A stretch of 64,000 bases of DNA from Deltaproteobacteria bacterium. GTDB lineage: Bacteria; Desulfobacterota; Desulfobacteria; Desulfobacterales; Desulfosarcinaceae. The stretch spans positions 48,317 to 112,316 of the forward strand of contig JAHLLR010000006.1 in assembly GCA_020444075.1 (NCBI GenBank), written 5' to 3'. Below, piece by piece: positions 24,674-32,874 of the stretch. Numbering within the stretch: the first letter of the stretch is position 1; each line of letters opens with the position of its first letter. Both the position numbers and the translations under genes were made by a program. The notes beneath the pieces were generated by a model. That model did not search any database. It had not been told where the DNA came from and worked only from the letters and a program-made list of their open reading frames with translations.

Positions 24674-25675
24674 ATGAAACGATTGCACTGGATGGTTCTC
24701 ACCCTGGTCATGGTTGTGGTCGCCGGCTGTGCGGGATCGAAACCTGCCGACGAAGCACCGGCGGCGGACCGGTTTCCCGTTGACCGGTTCCTGACTGCCG
24801 AGGCCGCCGGGGCCACCGAAGGAGAGGCCAAACGGGCGGCCATGGCCGAGTTGGCCTCCATCTTCGAGTCCCGGGTCTATGCCCTGACGGTCCAGCAGGC
24901 CACCTCATGGATGGGGGAGGGCCTGCCGGAACAGTTCGACAAACAGGTGGAGCAGACCGTTCGCATCCAAACGGAGGTTCAACTGCAAGGCGCCCGTATC
25001 GGCAGCGTGCGGCAGGATGACGCCGGCGGCGTGTTCAGGGCTCTTGCCGTGCTGGACCGCCGGCAGGCGGCCAGCCGGTGGCAGCGGGAACTGGCGGAAA
25101 TCCAAATGACCATTGACGGCCAGGTGGAAGCCCTCGAAGGCGTCAAGGGACGGCTTTCGCGGCTGGCGGCCCTGAACCGCATCACCGCCCGGATGGTTCG
25201 TCAGGCAGCCATCGAAAGCCGTCTTTCCGTTTTGGGACGCCCGGCGGCGCCCGGCCTCGATGACCGCGCCGACCTCATCGCCCAGCGAGAACAACTGGCC
25301 CGTGAGGTCTCCCTGTTCATTCAGCTGGACGGCAATCCGGCGCCGCCGTTCGCGCGGCGGCTCAATGCCCTGCTGGCTGGCGCGGGCTACCCGATTACAC
25401 CGTACCGGGATGAAGCCGCCGGCCTGATCACCGGCACCATCCGTGTCCAGCCTCTGGACCTGGGTAATCCGGAGGTGCGGTTCATCCGCGCCATGGCCGA
25501 CGTTCAACTGGTGGATAGGGACACCGATACGCAGATCGCCGCCTTCGATGAAAGCGTGAGGAAAGGCCATGTCGATGAAAGCGAGGCGGCCCGGCGGTCC
25601 GTGGAAGAGGTGGCGGCACAGGTGTCCCGGAAGCTTGTGCGTGCCCTGGGCACCCTGGGAGAAGCGGCCGATTGA
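24674..25675 (+). CDS. LPP20-family lipoprotein 1
   Basis: A 333-residue lipoprotein (lipobox VVAGC, Cys19). The segment ATEGEAKRAAMAELASIFESRVYA... and the later FRALAVLDRRQAASRW are the LPP20-type motif: a beta strand, then an alpha helix whose repeat also occurs in the next gene. A helical middle is followed by a second beta-alpha unit (ITGTIRVQPLDLGNPEVRFI). Helicobacter Lpp20 is the namesake; the molecular role is unknown. GGAGAAAGCCG precedes the ATG. It is third in the lipoprotein operon. Confidence 0.75.
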   Translation: MKRLHWMVLTLVMVVVAGCAGSKPADEAPAADRFPVDRFLTAEAAGATEGEAKRAAMAELASIFESRVYALTVQQATSWMGEGLPEQFDKQVEQTVRIQTEVQLQGARIGSVRQDDAGGVFRALAVLDRRQAASRWQRELAEIQMTIDGQVEALEGVKGRLSRLAALNRITARMVRQAAIESRLSVLGRPAAPGLDDRADLIAQREQLAREVSLFIQLDGNPAPPFARRLNALLAGAGYPITPYRDEAAGLITGTIRVQPLDLGNPEVRFIRAMADVQLVDRDTDTQIAAFDESVRKGHVDESEAARRSVEEVAAQVSRKLVRALGTLGEAAD

Positions 25676-25729
25676 CCGCCGGTTCAAAAATGGTGACAAC
25701 GAAATCCAACCTATTTTGCAGGAGGCACC

Positions 25730-26317
25730 ATGAAACGAACACTGTTCATCCTGGCCCTGATATCCATGGCCCTGATGCTGGCCCTGGCCGGTTGCGGCAA
25801 GAAGGTCAAGAAGATCGACAGCGAGCAATTCGAAAAAGAGTACGAGCATGCCCCGGACTGGGTGCTGGCTCAAACCAACGGCGAAAAATTTTCTGCCGTC
25901 GGATCAGCCCACATCGGCAAGGGCGGCATCCAGTTTGCCCGTACCGAGGCCTTGGCCAACGCCCGCAGTGAACTGGCCCGGCAGGTGTCGGTCAAAGTGC
26001 GGGGGCTGGTAAACACCTTTGCCCAGCAGACGGGCATCGGCGACGAACAGGCCCTGGATGCGTTTTCCAAGCAGGTGTCCAAGCTGGTTACCGATGAGAC
26101 GCTGTCCGGCTCCCGGGAAAAGGACACGTGGATTTCTCCAAGCGAAGATTTCTATGTGCTGGCGGTTCTGGAAAAGGCGGAGGTCAAGGATAGTGTTCGC
26201 CGTCAGGTGATCTCGGGCTATCAGCAGGACAGCGCCCGATGGCAGGAGTTCAAAGCCAGAAACGGCAACGCGGAACTGGATGCGGAGATCGAGAAAGCAT
26301 TCCGCGAGGGGCAATAA
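25730..26317 (+). CDS. LPP20-family lipoprotein 2
   Basis: A 195-residue lipoprotein (lipobox LAGC, Cys22). PDWVLAQTNGEKFSAVGSAHIGKGGIQFARTEALANARSELARQ is the classical LPP20 unit, and FYVLAVLEKAEVKDS the second strand. It is shorter than its upstream neighbour and shares the beta-alpha-beta pattern, consistent with duplication and divergence. GCAGGAGG lies before the ATG. It ends the lipoprotein operon. Confidence 0.78.
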   Translation: MKRTLFILALISMALMLALAGCGKKVKKIDSEQFEKEYEHAPDWVLAQTNGEKFSAVGSAHIGKGGIQFARTEALANARSELARQVSVKVRGLVNTFAQQTGIGDEQALDAFSKQVSKLVTDETLSGSREKDTWISPSEDFYVLAVLEKAEVKDSVRRQVISGYQQDSARWQEFKARNGNAELDAEIEKAFREGQ

Positions 26318-26398
26318 AAAGGCTGACCGTCAAATCCTGGACATTCGGCAGTGGATGTTCTGCGGTTCTCTTCAGATTAATCGGGTAAATCATCCATT

Positions 26399-27928
26399 TT
26401 GACTGTATCCGCAAAACCCATCCTGGTTACCGGCGGCACCGGCTATGTGGGCGGACGGCTCATCCCGCGCCTGCTGGCCGGCGGCAGACGGGTGCGGGCC
26501 ATGGCCCGCTCCCCGGAGCGTCTGCGGTGCCGACCCTGGGGCGGCCATGAAAATTTGGAGATCGCTGCCGGAGACGCCCTGGACCGGGATGCCTTCGTCC
26601 GGGCGGCCAATGGCTGCGGGACGGCCTATTACCTGATCCATTCCATGAATGTCCACAAGGGACGTTTTGCCGATGCCGATCGAACGGCGGCTGATAACAT
26701 GGTCGCGGCCGCCAGGGAAAACCGCTTGTCCCGCATCGTCTATCTGGGCGGCCTGGGGGACCGGAATCACGAGGCGCTGAGCCACCACCTCCAATCGCGC
26801 CACGAGGTGGAGCGGATCCTCCAGGCAGGGCCGGTGCCCGTGACCAACCTGCGGGCGGCCATGATTCTGGGATCGGGCAGCGCCTCGTTCGAGATGCTGC
26901 GATACCTGGTGGATCGTCTTCCCGTGATGATTACGCCCCGCTGGGTCCAAACCCCCTGCCAGCCCATCGCCGTCGGCAACGTGCTGGATTACCTCGAAGG
27001 ATGCCTGGCGGTCCCCGAAACCATCGGCCGGACTTTCGATATCGGCGGGCCGGATGTGCTGACCTACCGGGACATCATTCAGATTTATGCCCGGGAAGCC
27101 GGCTTGCGGCGGCGGCTCATCATCCCGGTGCCGGTGTTGACGCCCTGGCTCAGCGCCAAGTGGGTCCACCTGGTGACCCCGGTACCGGCTTCCATCGCCC
27201 AACCCCTGGCCGAAGGGTTGAGTGTCCCGGTGGTTTGCAGGGACCATCGCATCCGGGATCTGGTGCCGGTGAATCTCATGGACACCCGGCAGACCATCCG
27301 AAAGGCGCTGGACCGCATCCGCCAGGAGCAGGTGGACACCTGCTGGTTCGACGGTGGCGGCAGCCTGCCTCCCGAGTGGTCGACCTGCGGGGATGCCGAT
27401 TATGCCGGCGGCACGGTGCTTGGCGGAGCCCACCGCATCGGTCTGGAAGGCGATGCCGAAACCGTATGGTCGACGATTCAGACCATCGGCGGCAGCAACG
27501 GATGGTACTTCGCCCACAGCCTCTGGCAGTTGCGGGGCATCATGGACCGCCTGGCCGGCGGCCCCGGTCTGCGGCGGGGGAGGCGTCATCCCACGGACCT
27601 GCGCGTAGGCGACGGCCTGGACTTCTGGCGGGTCATTGCCATGGAACCGCCCCATCGTCTGTTGCTGCTGGCGGAGATGAAGACGCCGGGGGACGCTTTG
27701 CTGGAATTTTTGATCGCACCGGACGGACCGGGCAAGGTGGAGCTAAAGATGATTTCGCGGTTTCTGCCCCGGGGACTGGCCGGAATCCTCTACTGGTATG
27801 CCTTGCTTCCCACCCACCGGTGGCTTTTTGAAGGCATGCTGCGTGCTGTTGCCGCAAAGACCGGTATGCCGGTGGTGAGTGGTCCTGAAAAAGCCCCAAT
27901 GACAGCAGCCCTCGAATGCCGCCTGTAG
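26399..27928 (+). CDS. NAD(P)-dependent SDR fused to DUF2867 domain
   Basis: A 509-residue protein. Residues 1-300 are an atypical SDR/NmrA-like Rossmann domain (VTGGTGYVGGRLIPRLL, then YYLIHSMN and IVYLGGLGDRN). Residues about 320-500 form the DUF2867 domain (WSTIQTIGGSNGWYFAHSLWQLRGIMDRL). This fusion is widespread in bacteria but uncharacterised; it is not a classical reductase, since the Tyr-x3-Lys catalytic pair is not obvious. The start is unclear: the frame begins at a TTG (26399) without a good ribosome site. The C-terminal part (LPRGLAGILYWYALLP) looks membrane-interacting. Confidence 0.75.
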   Translation: MTVSAKPILVTGGTGYVGGRLIPRLLAGGRRVRAMARSPERLRCRPWGGHENLEIAAGDALDRDAFVRAANGCGTAYYLIHSMNVHKGRFADADRTAADNMVAAARENRLSRIVYLGGLGDRNHEALSHHLQSRHEVERILQAGPVPVTNLRAAMILGSGSASFEMLRYLVDRLPVMITPRWVQTPCQPIAVGNVLDYLEGCLAVPETIGRTFDIGGPDVLTYRDIIQIYAREAGLRRRLIIPVPVLTPWLSAKWVHLVTPVPASIAQPLAEGLSVPVVCRDHRIRDLVPVNLMDTRQTIRKALDRIRQEQVDTCWFDGGGSLPPEWSTCGDADYAGGTVLGGAHRIGLEGDAETVWSTIQTIGGSNGWYFAHSLWQLRGIMDRLAGGPGLRRGRRHPTDLRVGDGLDFWRVIAMEPPHRLLLLAEMKTPGDALLEFLIAPDGPGKVELKMISRFLPRGLAGILYWYALLPTHRWLFEGMLRAVAAKTGMPVVSGPEKAPMTAALECRL

Positions 27929-27951
27929 CGCCCATCTCAAAAATAGTCTAA

Positions 27952-28521
27952 TCATACTGCTTTCGGCGGGGTGGGGAAGATATTGAGCAGCCTGCATTGG
28001 CTCAGTCGTCGGTGTACCCGGAACCCCAGTTTGGTATGCATGCGGAAGGATGCGTGCCAGTTGCTGTACATACCCGCAATCATATGGCTGCCGCCCTGAT
28101 CGCGAACGGCCTTCATCAGGGATCCCAGAAGGGCTGAACCCATGCCGCGTCCGGCAAAGCGCGGATGCACGAAAATATAAACCAGGTAGGACCATCCGGG
28201 AGGCAGCTTCAGGGTATACCAGAGCGCGAGACTGAAATCGGAGAAGGTCACCCAGGCAAAGGCGCAGATGCGTTCTTCGTGCTCCACCACGAGACAGCGA
28301 TCGCCTTTGCGCAGAGACGCCTCCATGAAATCGGTCTCCTTCACAAATCCCTGCAGGGCGTTGATCGCCATCAGATCGCCCTTGTCGGCCCATCGCAGGT
28401 GAAGCTCCGCCTGCAGGCCGCCGGTCTGAATCGGTTCTTGCAGATCCCTGACCAGCTCGAGCCACTCTTCGCAGGACTGCATCTTTTTGGCGATCTGCCT
28501 GATGGATTCCCTGAACGGCAT
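27952..28521 (-). CDS. GNAT-family N-acetyltransferase
   Basis: A 189-residue protein. The acetyl-CoA-binding motif is VHPRFAGRGMGSALLGSLM, preceded by the SYLVYIFV strand and followed by MYSNWHASFRMHTKLGF, where Asn-x3-Ser/Ala and the GF end mark the splayed helix of GNAT enzymes. The acceptor (protein lysine, polyamine or small amine) is unknown. It lies 27 bp downstream of a histone-deacetylase-family gene on the same strand, so opposing acetylation and deacetylation of a common substrate is possible. It is convergent with the SDR/DUF2867 gene. Confidence 0.82.
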   Translation of the reverse strand: MPFRESIRQIAKKMQSCEEWLELVRDLQEPIQTGGLQAELHLRWADKGDLMAINALQGFVKETDFMEASLRKGDRCLVVEHEERICAFAWVTFSDFSLALWYTLKLPPGWSYLVYIFVHPRFAGRGMGSALLGSLMKAVRDQGGSHMIAGMYSNWHASFRMHTKLGFRVHRRLSQCRLLNIFPTPPKAV

Positions 28522-28548
28522 GGCCGCGTTTGATTCCTCCCTTGCCGG

Positions 28549-29745
28549 TCAAATCCTGAAAAAGGTCATCCAGCGGGCCATGTCCCCTCTGAGCCGTTCC
28601 ATGATCGGAAAAGTGTCCGCCACGGGTTCGCCGGTCGCCGACATGGCCAGGGTTTTCCAGTATTTCCGGTGTACGTGTTTCACCCGCCATATCACATACG
28701 CGGTTTTTCGGGGATCGGCGGATGCAATGATGCTGCGGATATCGGTCGTTCGCCGACCGGACATCTCTCCGAGGACCTCGCGCATCGAATCCCTGAGCGC
28801 TTCCAGGTTATATCCGCCTTCCAGCGTCATCACCAGTTTTCCCCGGCAGCATTGGGCGGCGATATCCAGAAGGACGCGGGTCATGCCGGCAAAGCCTTCG
28901 GGGGTCACTTTCATTTTCCCGAGAGGATCGTTGAAATGGATGTCGAAACCGGCGCTCACCAGGATCAGATCCGGTTTGAATTCCAGGGCGATGGGTTTTA
29001 GCAGGCGTTCAAAAAGCACCAGATAATCTCCGTCGCCGAAGCCGGGAAGAAGCGGGACGTTCACGGTATAGCCTTTTCCCCTGCCTTTGCCGATCTCGCG
29101 CAGGCTCCCGCTGTGGGGATAGGTAAACGCCTGGTGGGTGGAGAAAAAGAGCACCGACGGGTCGTCTTCGAAGCAGTGCTGGGTGCCGTTGCCGTGATGC
29201 AGGTCCCAATCCACAACCAGGATGCGCGCCAGGCCCAGTTTGTTCCGGGCGTAACGGGCGGCGATGGCCACATTGTTGTATAGGCAAAATCCCCTTGCCG
29301 CCGCGCGTTCGGCATGGTGTCCGGGAGGGCGGACCAGGGCGAAGGCATTGTCCACCCCGCCGGCATGGACCCGTTCGACCGCCCGGCAGAGCCCGCCGGC
29401 GGCCAGCAGGGCCGCTTCGTGGGAATGGCTCGATGTTCGGGTGTCCTCGTCCAGGAAGACGGCCCCACGCCCTGACGTGGCTTCCAGGCGTCTGATGTAA
29501 TCCGGTGAATGGACGCGCAGAAGTTCTTCTTTTTCAGCCATTCTCGGCGAGATGTCCAGAAAACAGCCGCTCAGGCCCGGCTCCTGAAGCAGGGCATTGA
29601 GCACATCCAGCCTTTCCGGACATTCCGGCTCTTCCTGCCCCATGCAGTGCCCGGCGTAGCGCGGATCCCTGATGATGCCGGTCCGTTTTTCCGTCGGCCG
29701 CCCATTTTCTTTTTCGCCTTCTGCAGCTGCAACAAAATCGGTCAT
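28549..29745 (-). CDS. Histone deacetylase-family (class II type) amidohydrolase
   Basis: A 398-residue Zn-dependent deacetylase. The catalytic His-His pair is in RPPGHHA (His143-His144), zinc ligands are in DWDLHHGNGT (Asp181, His183) and SAGFDIH, and the transition-state Tyr is in LEGGYN. Bacterial relatives act on acetylpolyamines, acetoin-utilisation regulators or acetylated proteins; this one is closest in motif style to the broad class II / AcuC-like group. The C-terminal 60 residues (SADPRKTAYVIWRVKHVH...) are extra. The start at 29745 has no clear ribosome site and is provisional. It is followed by the GNAT gene. Confidence 0.88.
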   Translation of the reverse strand: MTDFVAAAEGEKENGRPTEKRTGIIRDPRYAGHCMGQEEPECPERLDVLNALLQEPGLSGCFLDISPRMAEKEELLRVHSPDYIRRLEATSGRGAVFLDEDTRTSSHSHEAALLAAGGLCRAVERVHAGGVDNAFALVRPPGHHAERAAARGFCLYNNVAIAARYARNKLGLARILVVDWDLHHGNGTQHCFEDDPSVLFFSTHQAFTYPHSGSLREIGKGRGKGYTVNVPLLPGFGDGDYLVLFERLLKPIALEFKPDLILVSAGFDIHFNDPLGKMKVTPEGFAGMTRVLLDIAAQCCRGKLVMTLEGGYNLEALRDSMREVLGEMSGRRTTDIRSIIASADPRKTAYVIWRVKHVHRKYWKTLAMSATGEPVADTFPIMERLRGDMARWMTFFRI

Positions 29746-30085
29746 GGTGGCAGGGTTTCAATCCGGATAAATGTGAACCGCGAACGGGAAATCGATTTCG
29801 TCCATACGGTGAATCCTCCCCGTGGTCGGCCGCGCTGGGGATTCGAAATCGGGTGCGGGGTTCCGGCCCGGGGTTGAACAATTGAGCGCTGATCCTGGCG
29901 GATCGGTCACGGAGCAGGATTAAGATATTGTTGAGACTGCAATAATGTCAATGGCCTCGACTGCTTTTCGGGTGCCGGATCGAACCAGAGGCGTTCGGAC
30001 GATAGACAGGGTCTGGCAAGGGGGGTGAAAAACCATGATCCGTTCCCGCCGTTTGCGCCAAGGGGTATGGGGATCACAGAGATGA
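29746..30085. other. Intergenic gap, nothing identified
   Basis: 340 bp between two leftward genes. No frame with a credible ribosome site, no RNA gene signature and no strong inverted repeat were seen. It probably contains the promoter of the deacetylase gene. Confidence 0.4.
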
Positions 30086-31249
30086 TCAACGGATCAGGAA
30101 AAAGTGCTTGCACCGGATCCAGAAAATCAGGGTCAATCCTCCGACGACGGCACCCATTGTTCCGATAACGGAAATCTTATCCATCCACTGCAATGAGATA
30201 ATCCCCATGGACAGGGACCCGATCATCATAAAGGTGAATACGAGCATGGATGATGCCGCTCCTACGTCATGATCGACCTGTTCCAGAATCAGATTATTGG
30301 TGGGTGGACGGCACAGCCCGAAAAAAAAGGATATCATCCCCATGGGCAGCGTCAGGCTCCAGGGCGAATGGTGCGGTGCAAGAGCCATCCAGAGTCCGGC
30401 TGCCGTGATGCCGGCAAAGGATACGGTGACGATTTTTTCCATGCGAAGATGAAGGGATAATCTTCCAAAAAACAGGGAACCGGACATGGTGGCCAGGGCG
30501 TTGGCACCGAAAAAATAGCCGAATTCCCGTTCACTGAGTCCGAATCGGGAAATGTAGATTTCAGATGACCCGGCAATAAAGGCAAAAAAAGGAAAGACCA
30601 TCAATGACATGGCGACCATAAGGACCGTGTATCGACCGTTACCCATCAGGCGGGCATAGATTCGAATAACCCGGGCCGGGCTCACCCTGCTGAAAGCCTT
30701 AAGGGGTTCGGGCATGCCGTGAACGCCGATAAATGCCACCAGCCCCATCAAGGCCTGCACGACAAATACCCATTGCCAACTGAACCAGTGAATGATCCAG
30801 CCGCCGATGATGGGGGCCAGCATGGGGGCAAGGGCCATAATGACGGCAATGTGGGCCATGATGCGCGCCCGTGATCCTGCATTGAAAAGATCCTTGCACA
30901 TGGCCAGGCTCAAGGCCGATGCTGACGCGGCACCGGCAGCCTGGAGTATCCGGGCCACGATCATCATTCGTATTCCGGTGGATGCGGCGCACAACAGGCT
31001 GGCACCGATATAGATGCCGATACCGACCATCAGCGGGCGCCTGCGGCCGTATCGATCGGAAACCGGTCCATACACCAGCAGGAAAATGCAGTAAGAGACG
31101 AAAAAACAGATCAGCGTCAGATTGACCACCATTAGCGGCTGCCCCCACAGCTCTCGCAGCAGGGGAATTGCCGGCAGGTACATGTCCGTGGACAGAGGGG
31201 GAAAAGCCGCCAGCAAGGCGATTAAGGCTATGAGTCGATGATGCTTCAA
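30086..31249 (-). CDS. Bcr/CflA-type MFS drug-resistance transporter
   Basis: A 387-residue 12-TM proton-driven exporter. AAFPPLSTDMYLPAIP in TM1 is the Bcr/CflA signature, and VYGPVSDRYGRRRPLMVG is the MFS motif A between TM2 and TM3. RILQAAGAASASAL is in TM4 (motif C region). Relatives export chloramphenicol, bicyclomycin or sulfonamides. I chose the TTG at 31249 because AGGA lies 6 bp upstream and it gives the family-typical N-terminus; a GTG at 31354 would add 35 basic residues and cannot be excluded. The 215 bp before the next leftward gene are otherwise empty. Confidence 0.85.
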   Translation of the reverse strand: MKHHRLIALIALLAAFPPLSTDMYLPAIPLLRELWGQPLMVVNLTLICFFVSYCIFLLVYGPVSDRYGRRRPLMVGIGIYIGASLLCAASTGIRMMIVARILQAAGAASASALSLAMCKDLFNAGSRARIMAHIAVIMALAPMLAPIIGGWIIHWFSWQWVFVVQALMGLVAFIGVHGMPEPLKAFSRVSPARVIRIYARLMGNGRYTVLMVAMSLMVFPFFAFIAGSSEIYISRFGLSEREFGYFFGANALATMSGSLFFGRLSLHLRMEKIVTVSFAGITAAGLWMALAPHHSPWSLTLPMGMISFFFGLCRPPTNNLILEQVDHDVGAASSMLVFTFMMIGSLSMGIISLQWMDKISVIGTMGAVVGGLTLIFWIRCKHFFLIR

Positions 31250-31464
31250 GGATGTTCCTGTTTGCCGGGGGAGTGGCAGTGACCTGTTTCGACGGCGTTT
31301 AGGGGCAAGGAGAACGAATACCGCCGTTTGACCATTCTTGTGACGGGAGTCCACACCGCTCCTGCATTACCCGGATTTACCAGAGTGGCCATGACCCGGA
31401 CCGTCGTCCGGCCGGTGTCGATCCGATGCAGCGAGCACTGCCGGATCGCTTCCACAGGTGGGGT

Positions 31465-32874
31465 TTATCCGGCACCACCGCCCAATACCGCGTAAAGCCG
31501 AACCTGATTGGCCCACTTTGCCAGGCGCAGATAGACAAGGGCCTGCTGCGCCGCGTAGAGGGAGCGATGGGCATCCAGGACGCTCAGGTAGTTGTCAATA
31601 CCCTTGGTATAGCGGGCAGCGGATAGACGGTAGGTTTCTGATGCCGCCCCGACCAGGGATTGTTGGGCTGCCAGTCGTTCGTCTATCGTGCCTTGAACGG
31701 CAAGGGCATCCGCCACCTCCCGGAAGGCGGTCTGGATCGCCTTTTCATATTGAACCAGGACAATTTCTTTTTCCGCTTTGGTGACATCCAACGCCGACCA
31801 CAGCCGGGCATCGAAAACCGGCATGGCGATCTGGGGCGCGAAAAGCCAGGTTCCCGAGCCGGAAGCGAAGAGGCCGGACAATTCACTGCTTGCCGTCCCG
31901 ATAGCGGTTGTGAGCGAAATCCGGGGAAACAGCGACGCCCGGGCCGCACCGATATTGGCATTGGCCGCTTTGAGAATATTTTCGGCCTGCAGGATGTCCG
32001 GCCGCTTGAGAAGGACCTCGGAGGAAATGCCCGCGGAAATGGCTTTGAAGGGGCCAACATCCGCCGGATCCGGCGAGCGCATCTCATCCTGAACATCCAT
32101 CGGCGTCCCGACCAGAAAATTCAAGGCGTTTTGGTCCTGGGCGACCAGTTGAGTGAAGCGGCTACGGTCTCCCCGGGCGATATCGACCTGCGTCTGGGCC
32201 CGATTGAGATCCAATTCGGATGCGATCCCTACCTCCACGCGCCGTTTGATCAATTGGTAGGCGGCTTGCTGGGCCTCCAGCGTGGTCTGCGCCAGGTTGA
32301 GATTCTCCTTGTCCGCATCCAGGGCCAGGTAGGCCTCGGCAACAGCGGAAATGATGAGAATCTGCGTGCTCCGACGGGCCTGCTCCGTGGCCAGGTAGGA
32401 TTCCAGGGCCTGATCCTTCAGACTGCGGATGCGGCCGAAGAAATCGATCTCCCAGGCAAAAACCCCCAGATTCACATCGTATTTTTCAGGATAGTCAACT
32501 TCTCCACTTGAGGTGAGATCTGCCGGCGTCCGCTGTTTACTGCCATTGGCGGTGGCGTCGACGGCCGGGTAGAGCGCTGAGCGCTGGATTCCGTAGATTG
32601 CTCGGGCCCGCTGTACGTTCAACGCCGCCAGACGCAGATCGCGGTTGTTGACAAGGGCCTTTTCAATGATCTGTTGCAGGCGTTCATCGGTGAAGAACTC
32701 CCGCCAGGGGATCTCGGCCGCAGGTGCACCGGGTGTATTTCCCGCAGCCGCATAGGCCGGCCCGCTGGGCCAGGCTTCAGGTACCGGGGCTTCGGGCTGG
32801 GTGAATGACGGGGCCAGCGAACAGCCGCCGATCATAAGGGCTGCTCCCAAAAGGATTGATAGGCGTTTATTCAT
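31465..32874 (-). CDS. RND efflux outer-membrane channel (OprM/NodT family lipoprotein)
   Basis: A 469-residue TolC-like channel with a lipoprotein signal (lipobox MIGGC, Cys18). The periplasmic alpha-barrel repeats are visible twice as LNVQRARAIYGIQRSALYPAVDA and ANANIGAARASLFPRI, each preceding helices of the two channel halves. It forms the outer-membrane exit duct for the RND pump encoded upstream. The ATG at 32874 overlaps the pump stop by 8 bp; the open frame to 32940 is part of the pump gene. It is the last gene of the operon. Confidence 0.92.
   Translation of the reverse strand: MNKRLSILLGAALMIGGCSLAPSFTQPEAPVPEAWPSGPAYAAAGNTPGAPAAEIPWREFFTDERLQQIIEKALVNNRDLRLAALNVQRARAIYGIQRSALYPAVDATANGSKQRTPADLTSSGEVDYPEKYDVNLGVFAWEIDFFGRIRSLKDQALESYLATEQARRSTQILIISAVAEAYLALDADKENLNLAQTTLEAQQAAYQLIKRRVEVGIASELDLNRAQTQVDIARGDRSRFTQLVAQDQNALNFLVGTPMDVQDEMRSPDPADVGPFKAISAGISSEVLLKRPDILQAENILKAANANIGAARASLFPRISLTTAIGTASSELSGLFASGSGTWLFAPQIAMPVFDARLWSALDVTKAEKEIVLVQYEKAIQTAFREVADALAVQGTIDERLAAQQSLVGAASETYRLSAARYTKGIDNYLSVLDAHRSLYAAQQALVYLRLAKWANQVRLYAVLGGGAG

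Noticed and set aside
23549..24688. 379-codon minus-strand frame opposite the COG3014-like gene.
   Set aside because: No ribosome site or recognisable domain; the plus-strand protein has a signal peptide and TPR-like repeats.
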